Shown here one piece after another: positions 19,241-28,249 of a stretch of 64,000 nucleotides of DNA. The stretch lies in NCBI RefSeq assembly GCF_001708965.1, contig NZ_LVJW01000006.1, positions 1,240,001 to 1,304,000 of the forward strand, given 5' to 3'. The position numbers and the translations under genes were made by a program. How positions within the stretch are numbered: position 1 is the first letter of the stretch; every line of letters starts with the position of its first letter. The stretch is from Candidatus Thiodiazotropha endoloripes (GTDB taxonomy: Bacteria > Pseudomonadota > Gammaproteobacteria > Chromatiales > Chromatiaceae). The notes beneath the pieces are model-generated. The model was not told the origin of the DNA and made no database searches. It saw nothing but the letters and a program-made list of their open reading frames with translations.

Positions 19241-19428
19241 CAGTCGCTAATTCAAAGGAGCACAACAACGCAGATTTCCGCTTCTCGCCTCGCCCGAAGG
19301 GAGCCCCCCAAATAGGCCCATTCGGCGTTGCCGTCCTTGACAATGGGATAGCCATTGCCTGCGGACGGCGCCATGACTGGGCCTCTTTGGGTGGCTCTGA
19401 GTCTATCAATATTAGCCTGTTGGAGTAC
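19163..19428. mobile_element. MITE-like element with 32-bp terminal inverted repeats
   Basis: The ends 19163-19194 and 19397-19428 are inverted repeats of 32 bp with two mismatches. Directly inside the left end, 19194-19209 pairs perfectly over 16 bp with 19278-19293, enclosing a 7-bp hairpin (19214-19220 with 19237-19243). The right half folds separately: 19314-19320 with 19378-19384, 19330-19336 with 19363-19369, and a CAATGG/CCATTG hairpin at 19341-19357. The whole could form a two-armed cruciform. There is no transposase inside. The left end codes for the last residues of the deacetylase; the right end stops 4 bases before the yajL-like ATG. No clear target duplication was found. Confidence 0.75.
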
Positions 19429-19432
19429 TGAA

Positions 19433-19981
19433 ATGGCACGCGTCCTCGTCCCCCTAGCGCAAGGGTGTGAAGAGCTGGAAGCTGTCACCATCACCGACCT
19501 GCTGACCCGGGCCGGTGTGACGGTGGTCACCGCCGGGCTCGATGAGAATCCGGTCAAGGCGTCACGTGGCGTGACACTGCTACCCGATACCACTCTTGAC
19601 GATGTGAATGCCGATGAATTCGATATGGTGGTGCTGCCTGGCGGCTTGCCTGGCGCCGACTATCTCGATGCGGATCCGAGGATTCATGCAATCCTCAAGC
19701 AGCTGCATCAGCAGGGTAAATATACCGCTGCGATCTGTGCTGCACCGAAGGTATTGGCCGGTGCGGGTCTACTGGATGGGCGCCAGGCGACCAGCTATCC
19801 GGGCGTGCTCGACGGTATGAACCTGCCGCAGGTTGCTGTGATGTCGGATGCCGTGATCAGCGACGATAAGGTGATCACCTCCCGGGGGCCGGGAACCGCC
19901 ATGGATTTTGCCCTGGAATTGATCGAGCAGTTGAAGGGCCGGGAGATTCGTAATGAAGTGGAACGGGGGCTTTGCCGATAA
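19433..19981 (+). CDS. DJ-1/PfpI family protein, YajL-like
   Basis: This 182-residue flavodoxin-like protein is of the DJ-1 superfamily, with roles proposed in protein-thiol and carbonyl stress protection. It keeps the conserved Glu in QGCEELEAV and the nucleophile-elbow Cys in AAICAAPKVLA. The end is AMDFALELIEQLKG. The ATG at 19433 matches the family start MARVLVPLAQG; in-frame codons upstream fall within the MITE-like element. No good ribosome site of its own is visible in the element's right end. Confidence 0.9.
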   Translation: MARVLVPLAQGCEELEAVTITDLLTRAGVTVVTAGLDENPVKASRGVTLLPDTTLDDVNADEFDMVVLPGGLPGADYLDADPRIHAILKQLHQQGKYTAAICAAPKVLAGAGLLDGRQATSYPGVLDGMNLPQVAVMSDAVISDDKVITSRGPGTAMDFALELIEQLKGREIRNEVERGLCR

Positions 19982-20033
19982 GCCTCCATCGTTGCAATCG
20001 ATCACTGTCAAAAAACACCAGGCGGAACATCAG

Positions 20034-20060
20034 CTGGTGCAGGCTCACAACCTGCACCAG
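20034..20060 (+). terminator. Hairpin after yajL-like gene
   Basis: A perfect 10-bp inverted repeat (20034-20043 with 20051-20060, CTGGTGCAGG/CCTGCACCAG) lies 53 bases after the stop codon. It has no T-run, so termination strength is uncertain. Confidence 0.45.
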
Positions 20061-20207
20061 CCCCGGTTCGGATGGAACTCTCCAGCAGGATTTACACTCT
20101 CAAGTGACCGGCGGGCCCATTCAGGCTAAAATGTCCGATTGCCCGGTAGTTAGCCTATCCTGGCAGACTATTTCCAAGAGTAATCTTTTGCAGACAAACA
20201 CCATCTG

Positions 20208-22367
20208 ATGTCAATTAACACCATCTTCCCCGTTCTGCTGCTGGTCTTCGTTACCGGTTGTGCCAACCTCAACAGTCGCTCCGACAGTGAAGATCCGACC
20301 CTCGGTAAAAGTGAAGTCCCCCCCGGCCATTTGATTCCTGGCAGGCCAAAGGAGGATAAGGATACCGGTGTTGAGGCATTTGGCCGGGAGCGGCCATCAC
20401 AGGCCAGCCCCAAAGCAGAGAAACCGGAGCTCTATTACGGTACCGGAAGGTTTGTCAAACAGGGCCGGGCCAGCGGTCGCAAGGGTATTGCAGAGTCAGC
20501 GGCCGGTGATATCACCCTGAATTTCGAGCAGGCGGATCTGCGGGAAGTGGTGCAGACCGTACTTGGTGAGTTACTCAACGAGAGCTATATTCTCGATCCG
20601 GCAGTAAAGGGTAAGGTGACCATCCAGACAGGAAAATCCCTGCGTCGAGCCGATCTGCTGCCAACCCTCGAGACCCTGCTGCGAATGAATGGGGCTGCGA
20701 TGGTGCTGGTGGACGGGATCTACCGGATCCTGCCTCTGAGCAAAGCGATCCAGGGTCAGCAGGTTCCCAGGCTGGCGGATGGCAGCGCACCGATACCGGC
20801 GGGTTACGCTCTGCAGGTGGTGCCGTTGAAATATATCGGTGTACGGGAGATGGCCCAGATTCTCCAGCCCCTGGCACCAGCCAACAGTGTGATCCGGGTC
20901 GATGCCACCCGTAACCTGCTGGTGTTGGGTGGAACCGGCGGTGAACTGGCCGGACTGCTGGAGACCATTCAGCTGTTCGACGTGGATTGGATGGAGGGTT
21001 TGTCGGTCGGTTTTTTCCCTCTCAAATACGCCAAAGTCTCCAGCGTGACCAAGGAGCTGCAGGCGATCGTCGGCAGCATCGATACCAACCCCCTCGAGGG
21101 TATGTTCCGGGTGGTGCCCGTGGATGAAGCCGGCGGGATTCTGGTGGTTACCCCGCAGAAGCGCTATCTGGATCGGGTGGCGGAGTGGATACCGAGGCTC
21201 GACCGGGTCGACAGCCAGGAGTCGGGAACTGGGCAGAAGCTCTATGTCTATCGGGTACAGAATGGGGAAGCTGTGGAGCTTGCGGATATGCTGCAACAGC
21301 TCTTCTCAGCTTCAGGGGCAACTCAGAAAAAGAGCAAATCCGCTCAGGTAGCTCCAGGCAAGACGAAAAAGACTCTCAGCAGTTCAACCGAAAGTGAGTC
21401 GAAGAGCCTATCCACAACCTCAGTGGCTCGCATGACCTTTTTTGGTGCCGGGGGTAATGAGAGCAAGAGCGAGATCCGGGTTGTCGCAGATGATAAACAT
21501 AACTCCCTGGTGATCACAGCAACCCCCTCACAATATGCCAACATGCTGGATGCTCTGGAGAAACTGGATGTGCGCCAGCTTCAGGTGATGGTGGAGGCGA
21601 CCATCATCGAAGTGGCCCTGCAGGATGAGTTCAAATATGGATTACAGTGGGCTTTCAATTCGGATGTGGGTTCAAATTATCTTGGTGAAGGGGTGCTAAG
21701 CAGTGGCACATCCACTCTATTGGGCAATACATTGCCCGGCTTCAACTTTTCTGTTCTGCGTTCAGCGTCGGATGTCAGGGCGGTATTCAATGCCCTGGCC
21801 GAAGATTCTCTGATCCGGGTGCTCTCTTCGCCCTCTGTGATGGTGCTGGATAATGAAACCGCCTCGATCCAGGTGGGTGATGAAGTCCCGATTGTCGATC
21901 AGCAGCGTCAGTCCACCACAGATTCCGATTCACCCATTATCAACAGCATCAGTTATCGTGAAACCGGTGTGATGCTGGAAGTAACACCGCGGGTCAATCC
22001 CGGTGGCCTGGTGACTCTGGATGTGACTCAGGAGGTGAGTGATGTCTCTGACGTGGTGGCCTCCAGCACATCGGGCTCGCCGACCATCTCGACCCGCAAG
22101 ATCAACAGTACCGTAGCGGTGAAAAATGGAGAAGTTCTGGTACTCGGAGGACTGATCACAGATCGGGATAACGAAGGCACCTCCGGTCTGCCGTTTTTAA
22201 GCAAGCTGCCGTTGATTGGCTGGCTGTTTGGTCAGGAGTCGAGTTTCAGTAAACGAACAGAACTGGTGGTGGTGCTTGTCCCGACCGTTGTATTCGATTC
22301 AACTGACAATCGCCAGGTGGTTGAATCCTTCCGAGCCAAGCTACAGGGTTTGAAAGGCTCTTTCTAA
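20208..22367 (+). CDS. gspD: Type II secretion system secretin GspD, lipoprotein form
   Basis: GspD forms the outer-membrane pore of the type II secretion system. The 719-residue protein has a lipobox signal peptide (LLLVFVTGC) and a low-complexity linker (about 25-90). Domains follow in order: N0 (ITLNFEQADLREVVQTVLGELL), N1 (VVPLKYIGVREMAQIL), N2 (FFPLKYAKVSSVTKEL), N3 (VYRVQNGEAVELADMLQQL, split by a Ser/Lys-rich insert) and the secretin barrel (VLSSPSVMVLDNETASIQVG, GLITDRDNEGTSGLPFLSKLP). The C-terminal pilotin-binding S-domain is short or absent, which suits a self-lipidated secretin. No other gsp gene is nearby. Confidence 0.92.
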   Translation: MSINTIFPVLLLVFVTGCANLNSRSDSEDPTLGKSEVPPGHLIPGRPKEDKDTGVEAFGRERPSQASPKAEKPELYYGTGRFVKQGRASGRKGIAESAAGDITLNFEQADLREVVQTVLGELLNESYILDPAVKGKVTIQTGKSLRRADLLPTLETLLRMNGAAMVLVDGIYRILPLSKAIQGQQVPRLADGSAPIPAGYALQVVPLKYIGVREMAQILQPLAPANSVIRVDATRNLLVLGGTGGELAGLLETIQLFDVDWMEGLSVGFFPLKYAKVSSVTKELQAIVGSIDTNPLEGMFRVVPVDEAGGILVVTPQKRYLDRVAEWIPRLDRVDSQESGTGQKLYVYRVQNGEAVELADMLQQLFSASGATQKKSKSAQVAPGKTKKTLSSSTESESKSLSTTSVARMTFFGAGGNESKSEIRVVADDKHNSLVITATPSQYANMLDALEKLDVRQLQVMVEATIIEVALQDEFKYGLQWAFNSDVGSNYLGEGVLSSGTSTLLGNTLPGFNFSVLRSASDVRAVFNALAEDSLIRVLSSPSVMVLDNETASIQVGDEVPIVDQQRQSTTDSDSPIINSISYRETGVMLEVTPRVNPGGLVTLDVTQEVSDVSDVVASSTSGSPTISTRKINSTVAVKNGEVLVLGGLITDRDNEGTSGLPFLSKLPLIGWLFGQESSFSKRTELVVVLVPTVVFDSTDNRQVVESFRAKLQGLKGSF

Positions 22368-22375
22368 GTGGCTGC

Positions 22376-23890
22376 TCAGTATTCCTGTCTTCGGTCCAGC
22401 CGCCGATAACCAATCGCCTCACTCAGATGCTGGGTGAGGATCTCCGGGCTGGCTTCGAGATCGGCAATGGTGCGGGCCACTTTGATGATGCGGTGATAGG
22501 CGCGCATCGAGAGCCCCAGTTGATCGACCGCCTTCTGCAGCAGTTTCTGCCCCGCCCCGTCGATCTGGATATAGGTCTCGATATCACGCCCGGCAAGGGC
22601 CTGATTGGTCTTTCCCTGCCTCTGATACTGGCGTCTCCTGGCGGCAAGGATGCGGGCTTGAATCTGCTCACTCCCCTCCTCCCGGCTGTTGCTCTGTCTA
22701 CCACCGATCGGGATCGGTTGTCTGGGGACTTCCACATGCATATCGATGCGGTCCAGCAGCGGGCCTGATATGCGGTTGCGGTAGCGGCTGATCTGTTCGA
22801 TGGTGCAGTGGCAGCGGTTGCTGCCGTCTCCCAGATGGCCGCAGGGGCAGGGGTTCATGGCGGCGAGCAGCTGGAAGCGGGCCGGGTAGTCGGCCTGACG
22901 ATTGGCCCGGGAGATGGTGATCGAGCCATTCTCCATCGGTTCACGCAGCACCTCCAGTACATGCCGGTCATACTCGGGCAGCTCATCGAGAAACAGTACC
23001 CCATGGTGGGCCAGGGAGATTTCGCCCGGTTTTGGATGACTGCCACCACCGACCAGCGCCACCGCAGAGGCTGTGTGGTGCGGAGCCCGGAAAGGTCGCT
23101 GGCTCCAGCAGCTTGAATCAAACGGCTGTTGCTGGGCGAGTGAGCGTATCGCCGCACTCTCCAGGGCCTCCTGTTCGGTCAGCGGTGGCAGGATGCCGGG
23201 CAGTCGGGCGGCCAGCATCGATTTCCCGGTTCCGGGCGGACCGATATAGAGTAGAGAGTGAGCACCCGCCGCTGAGATCTCCAGCGCCCGTTTCGCTTGC
23301 TGCTGACCGATAACGTCAGCCATATCGGGCTGCTCGGGTGTCGACTCGACGAGGGCCTTTTGCTGGGTCGGCAGGGTCTCCAGGCCTTTTAGGTGAGCGC
23401 AGACCTGTAACAGATGGTCGGCGGGCTGGCAGGTCAGACCCTCGACCAGAGCGGCTTCCGCCGCGTTATCTTCGGCCAGAATCAGTGCCCGCTTCGCATC
23501 CCGGGCTGCCAGGGCGGCGGGTAGGATGCCGTGTACCCGGCGCAACTGCCCCGAGAGTGCCAGCTCGCCGGCAAACTCATACTGATCCAGGGCCTGTTTC
23601 GGGATCTGCCCTGAGGCGGCGAGAATGCCCAGGGCGATCGGCAGATCGAAACGCCCCCCCTCTTTCGGCAGGTCGGCCGGAGCCAGATTGATGGTGATTC
23701 GGCGGGCGGGAAATTCGAACTGACTGTTGATCAGTGCGCCCCTGACACGATCCTTGCTCTCCCGTACTGCCATCTCCGGCAGGCCGACGATGGAGAGTGC
23801 AGGGAGTCCGTTGGCAAGATGAACCTCAACGGTCACCAGGGGTGAGTTGATGCCCTCCTGGGCGCGGGAATAGAGGATGGCGAGTGACAT
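22376..23890 (-). CDS. comM: ComM/YifB family Mg-chelatase-like AAA+ helicase
   Basis: ComM is a hexameric branch-migration helicase active in natural transformation. The 504-residue protein has the N-terminal Lon-like domain (MSLAILYSRAQEGINSPLVTV), the Walker A motif GPPGTGKSMLA, Walker B LFLDELPEY and the Cys-rich insert NPCPCGHLGDGSNRCHC. The ATG at 23890, after GAAGGAAG, gives the family N-terminus; a start at 24004 would add 38 unlikely residues. Lies convergent to gspD, 8 bases apart. Confidence 0.93.
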   Translation of the reverse strand: MSLAILYSRAQEGINSPLVTVEVHLANGLPALSIVGLPEMAVRESKDRVRGALINSQFEFPARRITINLAPADLPKEGGRFDLPIALGILAASGQIPKQALDQYEFAGELALSGQLRRVHGILPAALAARDAKRALILAEDNAAEAALVEGLTCQPADHLLQVCAHLKGLETLPTQQKALVESTPEQPDMADVIGQQQAKRALEISAAGAHSLLYIGPPGTGKSMLAARLPGILPPLTEQEALESAAIRSLAQQQPFDSSCWSQRPFRAPHHTASAVALVGGGSHPKPGEISLAHHGVLFLDELPEYDRHVLEVLREPMENGSITISRANRQADYPARFQLLAAMNPCPCGHLGDGSNRCHCTIEQISRYRNRISGPLLDRIDMHVEVPRQPIPIGGRQSNSREEGSEQIQARILAARRRQYQRQGKTNQALAGRDIETYIQIDGAGQKLLQKAVDQLGLSMRAYHRIIKVARTIADLEASPEILTQHLSEAIGYRRLDRRQEY

Positions 23891-24005
23891 GGCTTCCTTC
23901 CATGGTGTAGCAGGTCGATGGTTCCGGTATCGACGTGACAATAATGGTGCGTTAATCTTTTCCGAGTTTCCCTGTCGGTTTGACAGGGCGACAGAATCGG
24001 GCAAT

Positions 24006-24251
24006 TCAGCGTTGTTGTTCTTCCAACGCTTTGACCTGTTCCTCCAGGCGTTTCAGCTTCTCCCGTGTGCGGGATAAGACAGCGGCCTGCACCTCGAACT
24101 CCTCTCGGCTCACCAGGTCGAGCCTGGCCAGTCCGGACTCGAGTCCGGCACGCAGGTTTTTCATCACATCCCCCTGCATGCTTTGAATGCCTGCAGGCAG
24201 AGTGTTTGAGAGCCGTTGGGCCAGGTCGTCAATCAGTTTTGAATCTATCAT
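24006..24251 (-). CDS. ubiK: Ubiquinone biosynthesis accessory factor UbiK (BMFP domain)
   Basis: This 81-residue protein has the BMFP layout: a short amphipathic start (MIDSKLIDDLAQRLSNTLP) and a C-terminal coiled coil (about residues 48-80, VLSRTREKLKRLEEQVKALEEQQ). UbiK binds UbiJ in the soluble ubiquinone-synthesis complex; a ubiJ gene is present at 60453-61082. The gene lies upstream of comM on the same strand, a frequent neighbour pair. Confidence 0.9.
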   Translation of the reverse strand: MIDSKLIDDLAQRLSNTLPAGIQSMQGDVMKNLRAGLESGLARLDLVSREEFEVQAAVLSRTREKLKRLEEQVKALEEQQR

Positions 24252-24389
24252 GCAGCAGACAATAGCCAGTGTTGGTCCGCTTGTCCAGAGGCCCTCTGAG
24301 TCGGATTTAGTGTCGCTTTATTACAACGGTTTCGCTCTATGTGGTTCTGACGAGACGCTGTTGTGAACCCGCTCCCAGTTTGAAATATA

Positions 24390-24419
24390 TGCACTGCTTT
24401 GGTGCACCAGAGCAGTGCA
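24390..24419 (+). promoter_or_regulatory. Two overlapping NtrC-type binding sites
   Basis: Two 17-bp palindromes fit TGCACC-N5-GGTGCA with one mismatch each: TGCACTGCTTTGGTGCA at 24390-24406 and TGCACCAGAGCAGTGCA at 24403-24419. They share TGCA at 24403-24406 and together make a perfect 10-bp inverted repeat. They lie about 110 bases upstream of the candidate sigma-54 core, a normal enhancer distance, and about 230 bases upstream of the porin ATG. Confidence 0.75.
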
Positions 24420-24523
24420 TGCCCGCTTTTTGTGAATCCAAATAAGGCATAGCTTTTTTACCTGGCTGTAACAAAAAAGTGAATTATTAGGAAATTTATT
24501 TGATAAACAGAGGGTTGCAATGG

Positions 24524-24540
24524 TTGGCACGAAGTCTGAT
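24524..24540 (+). promoter_or_regulatory. Candidate sigma-54 promoter of porin-glnK-amtB
   Basis: TTGGCACGAAGTCTGAT has a consensus -24 half (TGGCACG) and a -12 half CTGAT at the right spacing (GG, ten bases, then GA). The usual -12 GC is replaced by GA, which weakens the call. The NtrC-type sites upstream support it. Confidence 0.5.
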
Positions 24541-24630
24541 TAGTAAATGCCACATTCGGCTTATTACATGAAATAGCTGAACCCAATATTTCAACTTTGT
24601 CATGATCGTTTAGTAGAGGAATTGAAAACC

Positions 24631-25308
24631 ATGAAAATGAACAAAATCGCTCTGGCCTGTGGTATTGCTATGCTGGGGCTGTCATCTATCGCTGCCGCTG
24701 ATATCAGTGCCAACATCGGTGTCACCAGTAACTACGTCTGGCGTGGTCTGACCCAGTCTGCCAACAGTACCGCTTTCTCCGGTGGTATTGATTATTCTCA
24801 CGAAAGTGGCCTCTATGCCGGTACCTGGATCTCTGAGGCTTGGGATGATTACGAGTTGGATTTCTATGGCGGCTACGGTGGTGAAATTTCTGGCGTCAGC
24901 TATGACGCTGGTCTGATCTACTACTCCTACTCAAGTGATTCGGAGTCTGACTTTGCTGAAGTCAATGCCAATGTGGGATGGAATTTCCTCTCAGCAGGTG
25001 TTGCCTATGTGATTTCTGCTGAAGATGCCGTGGAGGCAGTTGAAGAGGATCTCTATTTCTACATCGGCGCAGGCTTCGATCTTCCCGAAGACTTCTCTAT
25101 TGGCCTGACCGTTGGTTTTGTCGAACCTGATGGCGATGATGATGCCGATGCGGATGACTACACCCACTATCAGATCGACCTGAGCAAGTCAGCCGGTGAC
25201 TTTGGTGATGTGACCTTCAGTCTCTCTGACACCGACCTGGATGATACCGACGCTCCGGGTGAAGACTCCGATATGCGTTTCTTCGTCTCTTACTCAAAAG
25301 AGTTCTAA
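24631..25308 (+). CDS. TorF-family putative porin
   Basis: This 225-residue outer-membrane protein has a signal peptide (cleavage near SSIAAA-DIS) and the family start NIGVTSNYVWRGLTQSANSTAFSGG. Alternating amphipathic strands follow, then an aromatic C-terminus (VSYSKEF). It is rich in Asp/Glu. Proteins of this family often precede glnK-amtB, and the NtrC-type sites upstream imply nitrogen control; it may pass small nitrogen compounds. The ATG at 24631 follows AGAGGA; the TTG at 24622 and ATG at 24637 are alternatives. Confidence 0.85.
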   Translation: MKMNKIALACGIAMLGLSSIAAADISANIGVTSNYVWRGLTQSANSTAFSGGIDYSHESGLYAGTWISEAWDDYELDFYGGYGGEISGVSYDAGLIYYSYSSDSESDFAEVNANVGWNFLSAGVAYVISAEDAVEAVEEDLYFYIGAGFDLPEDFSIGLTVGFVEPDGDDDADADDYTHYQIDLSKSAGDFGDVTFSLSDTDLDDTDAPGEDSDMRFFVSYSKEF

Positions 25309-25340
25309 GCGACCTTTTTTCGTGACTAATCATACGTCCG

Positions 25341-25358
25341 CCTACGGGCGGACTCGAT
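25341..25358 (+). terminator. Hairpin between porin and glnK
   Basis: GTCCGCC and GGCGGAC are separated by a four-base loop in the 67-base gap between porin and glnK. There is no T-run after it. It may lower read-through from the abundant porin message into glnK-amtB or stabilise the porin mRNA. Confidence 0.45.
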
Positions 25359-25360
25359 AA

Positions 25361-25714
<354 letters not shown>

Positions 25715-25744
25715 CCGATTTGTAACTACTTTCTGGAGAGTATC

Positions 25745-27007
25745 GTGGAAGCGATTACACATTTAAGCTACGCACTGGACACCTTCTATTTTCTGGTGTC
25801 TGGTGCACTCGTAATGTGGATGGCGGCAGGTTTCGCCATGCTCGAGGCCGGTCTGGTCCGAGCTAAGAACACTGCCGAAATCCTTACCAAAAACGTCGCC
25901 CTGTTTGCCATCGCCTGTATCATGTACATGCTGATGGGTTACAACATCATGTACCCGGCTGACGGCAACGGCATCATCCCTGCGCTGGATCTGAGCTTCA
26001 TGTTCGGTGGCGACAACAGTGTTGAAGACGTGCTGGCCAGCAATGGCGATACCTACTATTCCGGTATGTCAGACTTCTTCTTCCAGGTGGTCTTCGTGGC
26101 TACCGCCATGTCGATCGTATCCGGTGCCGTGGCTGAGCGTATGAAGCTGTGGGCATTCCTGGTCTTCGCTGTGGCGATGACCGGTGTGATCTATCCCCTG
26201 CAGGGCTACTGGAAGTGGGGCGGCGGTTTCCTGGATGCGGCCGGCTTCAATGACTTTGCCGGTTCCGGTGTGGTGCATCTGTGTGGTGCATCTGCCGCTC
26301 TGGCCGGTGTCATCCTGCTCGGCGCTCGTAAGGGTAAATACTCCGCTGACGGTCGGGTTAACGCCATTCCTGGTGCCAACATGCCTCTGGCGACCCTGGG
26401 TACATTCATTCTCTGGTTGGGCTGGTTCGGCTTCAACGGTGGATCCGAACTGAAAGTCTCTGACATCGGTGAGGCCAATGCGGTAGCTGCCGTATTCGTC
26501 AACACCAATGCGGCAGCTGCCGGTGGTGTGATTGCGGCCCTGTTGACCGCCCGCGCCCTGTTCGGCAAGGCTGATCTGACCATGGCATTGAATGGCGCAC
26601 TGGCTGGCCTGGTGGCGATCACTGCTGAGCCTTTGGCACCGACCCCACTCTGGGCAACCATTGTTGGCGCCATCGGCGGTATCCTGGTGGTCTTCTCCAT
26701 CATCACCATGGATAAGATCAAGATCGACGATCCTGTTGGTGCGATCTCGGTGCATGGTGTGGTTGGCATGTGGGGCCTGATTGCCGTGCCCTTCTCCAAT
26801 ACCGATGCCGCCTTTGGTGCACAGTTCCTGGGTCTCGGCGTGATCTTCGCCTGGACTTTCATCGCCAGCTTCATCGTATGGCTGGTCCTCAAAGCGATCA
26901 TGGGTATCCGTGTGAGCGAAGAGGAGGAGTACGAAGGCGTCGACCTCGGGGAATGCGGCATGGAAGCCTATCCGGAATTCACTGGTAATAGGGGGTCCGG
27001 ACTCTAA
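25745..27007 (+). CDS. amtB: Ammonium transporter AmtB
   Basis: AmtB is a trimeric inner-membrane channel for ammonium. The 420-residue protein has about eleven membrane helices, the twin-His region (HLCGASAALAGV and SVHGVVGMWGLI), and the family signature DFAGSGVVHLCGASAALAG. The cytosolic C-terminal tail contains GVDLGECGMEAYPEF, which docks GlnK. Starts with GTG after CTGGAGAG. Followed by a strong terminator. Confidence 0.96.
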   Translation: MEAITHLSYALDTFYFLVSGALVMWMAAGFAMLEAGLVRAKNTAEILTKNVALFAIACIMYMLMGYNIMYPADGNGIIPALDLSFMFGGDNSVEDVLASNGDTYYSGMSDFFFQVVFVATAMSIVSGAVAERMKLWAFLVFAVAMTGVIYPLQGYWKWGGGFLDAAGFNDFAGSGVVHLCGASAALAGVILLGARKGKYSADGRVNAIPGANMPLATLGTFILWLGWFGFNGGSELKVSDIGEANAVAAVFVNTNAAAAGGVIAALLTARALFGKADLTMALNGALAGLVAITAEPLAPTPLWATIVGAIGGILVVFSIITMDKIKIDDPVGAISVHGVVGMWGLIAVPFSNTDAAFGAQFLGLGVIFAWTFIASFIVWLVLKAIMGIRVSEEEEYEGVDLGECGMEAYPEFTGNRGSGL

Positions 27008-27036
27008 TCTCATATTGATGGGATTGACTACAAGGT

Positions 27037-27066
27037 AAAAAGGGCGCTTCGGCGCCCTTTTTTTTG
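27037..27066 (+). terminator. Rho-independent terminator of amtB
   Basis: AAAAGGGCGC and GCGCCCTTTT with a TTCG tetraloop are followed by a run of T. This is a textbook terminator 30 bases after the amtB stop. Confidence 0.93.
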
Positions 27067-27393
27067 TTCTTCAGGTCAGCCAATGAATGCCTATCAGGTC
27101 TGTTAGGGCCTGTTAACACTAATCCAATACGCCCGAATATTTTCTACGCTGTTTTTTTGATAGTCTATTTCAGGAACAACTGATTATTCCTCTCTACAAC
27201 ATCCCGGCGCATGCTGGACTAAAGTGCGAAGTGACCCGTTCAGAGAGTCAGGCGGCTGGATAGCAACATCTGTCTGAATTAGTATTCAATCAGTGGTTGT
27301 TTGGATGAATGGCCCCCCATGAGCCGCAACAGCGAGCGGCTTGGCGGGAATGGTTTAGTGATGGATACTTAATTACATTTCAAGGATTTGACA
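27067..27393. other. Intergenic region, nothing recognised
   Basis: Between the amtB terminator and the DUF4124 gene I see no credible frame, RNA gene or repeat. It presumably holds the promoter of the gene at 27394. Confidence 0.5.
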
Positions 27394-27843
27394 ATGAATG
27401 TTTTGCTTCGGGCAGTCGTGATCAGCGCCATTTTCTCGCACAGTCTCTATGCGGGTGTCTATAAGTGGACCGATGAGCATGGACGGGTCCATTTCAGTGA
27501 TCGCCCTGTTTCCGAATCTTCCACTGAGGTGAAGATCAAACAGACCCCCTCCTCCGGTTCCACTGGCGACTCCCCTCAGCAACGACAGCAGAAGATGCGC
27601 AAAATGCTCGATGCGTTTGAAGAGGAGCGTAGCGAAAAGAAAGAGGCCAAGCAGAAAGCAAAACAAGAGCGGGAAAAAAGAAAGAAAAAGTGTATCTATG
27701 CCAAAGACCGATATAACTCGCATAACAGGGCTCGTGGAATTTACAACTATAAGAAGGATGGGGATAGGAGTTATCTCAGCGAGGCTGAACGTAAAAGCCA
27801 TATGCAGCGGTTAAAGGCGGATGTTGATCGCTGGTGCAAGTAG
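27394..27843 (+). CDS. DUF4124-domain exported protein
   Basis: This 149-residue protein has a signal peptide and then the DUF4124 motif VYKWTDEHGRVHFSDRP (about residues 24-40). A highly charged, Lys/Glu-rich helix follows (about 70-115, EEERSEKKEAKQKAKQERE). The family's function is unknown; its members are common envelope proteins in gamma- and betaproteobacteria. CAAGGA lies upstream of the ATG. Confidence 0.85.
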   Translation: MNVLLRAVVISAIFSHSLYAGVYKWTDEHGRVHFSDRPVSESSTEVKIKQTPSSGSTGDSPQQRQQKMRKMLDAFEEERSEKKEAKQKAKQEREKRKKKCIYAKDRYNSHNRARGIYNYKKDGDRSYLSEAERKSHMQRLKADVDRWCK

Positions 27844-28249
27844 TGGACGGCCGATAATTTTCCCGCCCAAACAGACCCTAGGAGAGAAGCAACACCACTT
27901 TGCCTTGGATCGAACGGGTAGTCAGCCTGAAAACGATCAACCTATGATCGTCTGCAGCACTAAAGGCTGAGCATATTGAAATTCATGGTCTGATCGGTAC
28001 GCGCTTCTGGATTGCTATTCTAACAAGTAAATATTACGCATTTTCCTTGGTGTCTTATTCACCTTTTTTATTGAACACTATCATATATTCTTATGTTCAA
28101 TAGGCTGACAAAGTGCCCTGTATTGCTGAAAGGATATTCAGCTTGAATCACACAAGAAGAGAATTATTGCCGCTATAACACATCTGCTTGTTTTGGCTCA
28201 AAGCATTGCTGGCTGGCTAATAAAATCGATACCCGCAAGGAGACAAACG
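27844..28249. other. Intergenic region, nothing recognised
   Basis: The gap is AT-rich toward 28000-28140. An in-frame upstream extension of the next gene (TTG at 28193) was rejected in favour of the ATG with a ribosome site at 28250. No hairpin of note was seen. Confidence 0.5.

Larger units (their letters stand above)
24252..24630. other. Regulatory intergenic region upstream of the porin-glnK-amtB module
   Basis: This AT-rich gap lies between divergent ubiK and the porin gene. It carries two overlapping NtrC-type palindromes and a -24/-12-like sequence, listed separately. No other gene or RNA was recognised. Confidence 0.6.

Noticed and set aside
19241-19432. A short coding gene on either strand within the MITE-like element
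   Set aside because: The frames coincide with the inverted-repeat arms and lack ribosome sites. A structural repeat explains the sequence better.
24524-24540. Treating the -24/-12 site upstream of the porin as certain
   Set aside because: The -12 element is GA instead of GC, so only a moderate-confidence feature was recorded.
26069-27013. Long minus-strand open frames opposite amtB
   Set aside because: They are shadows of amtB, rich in His/Gln/Thr, with no ribosome sites.
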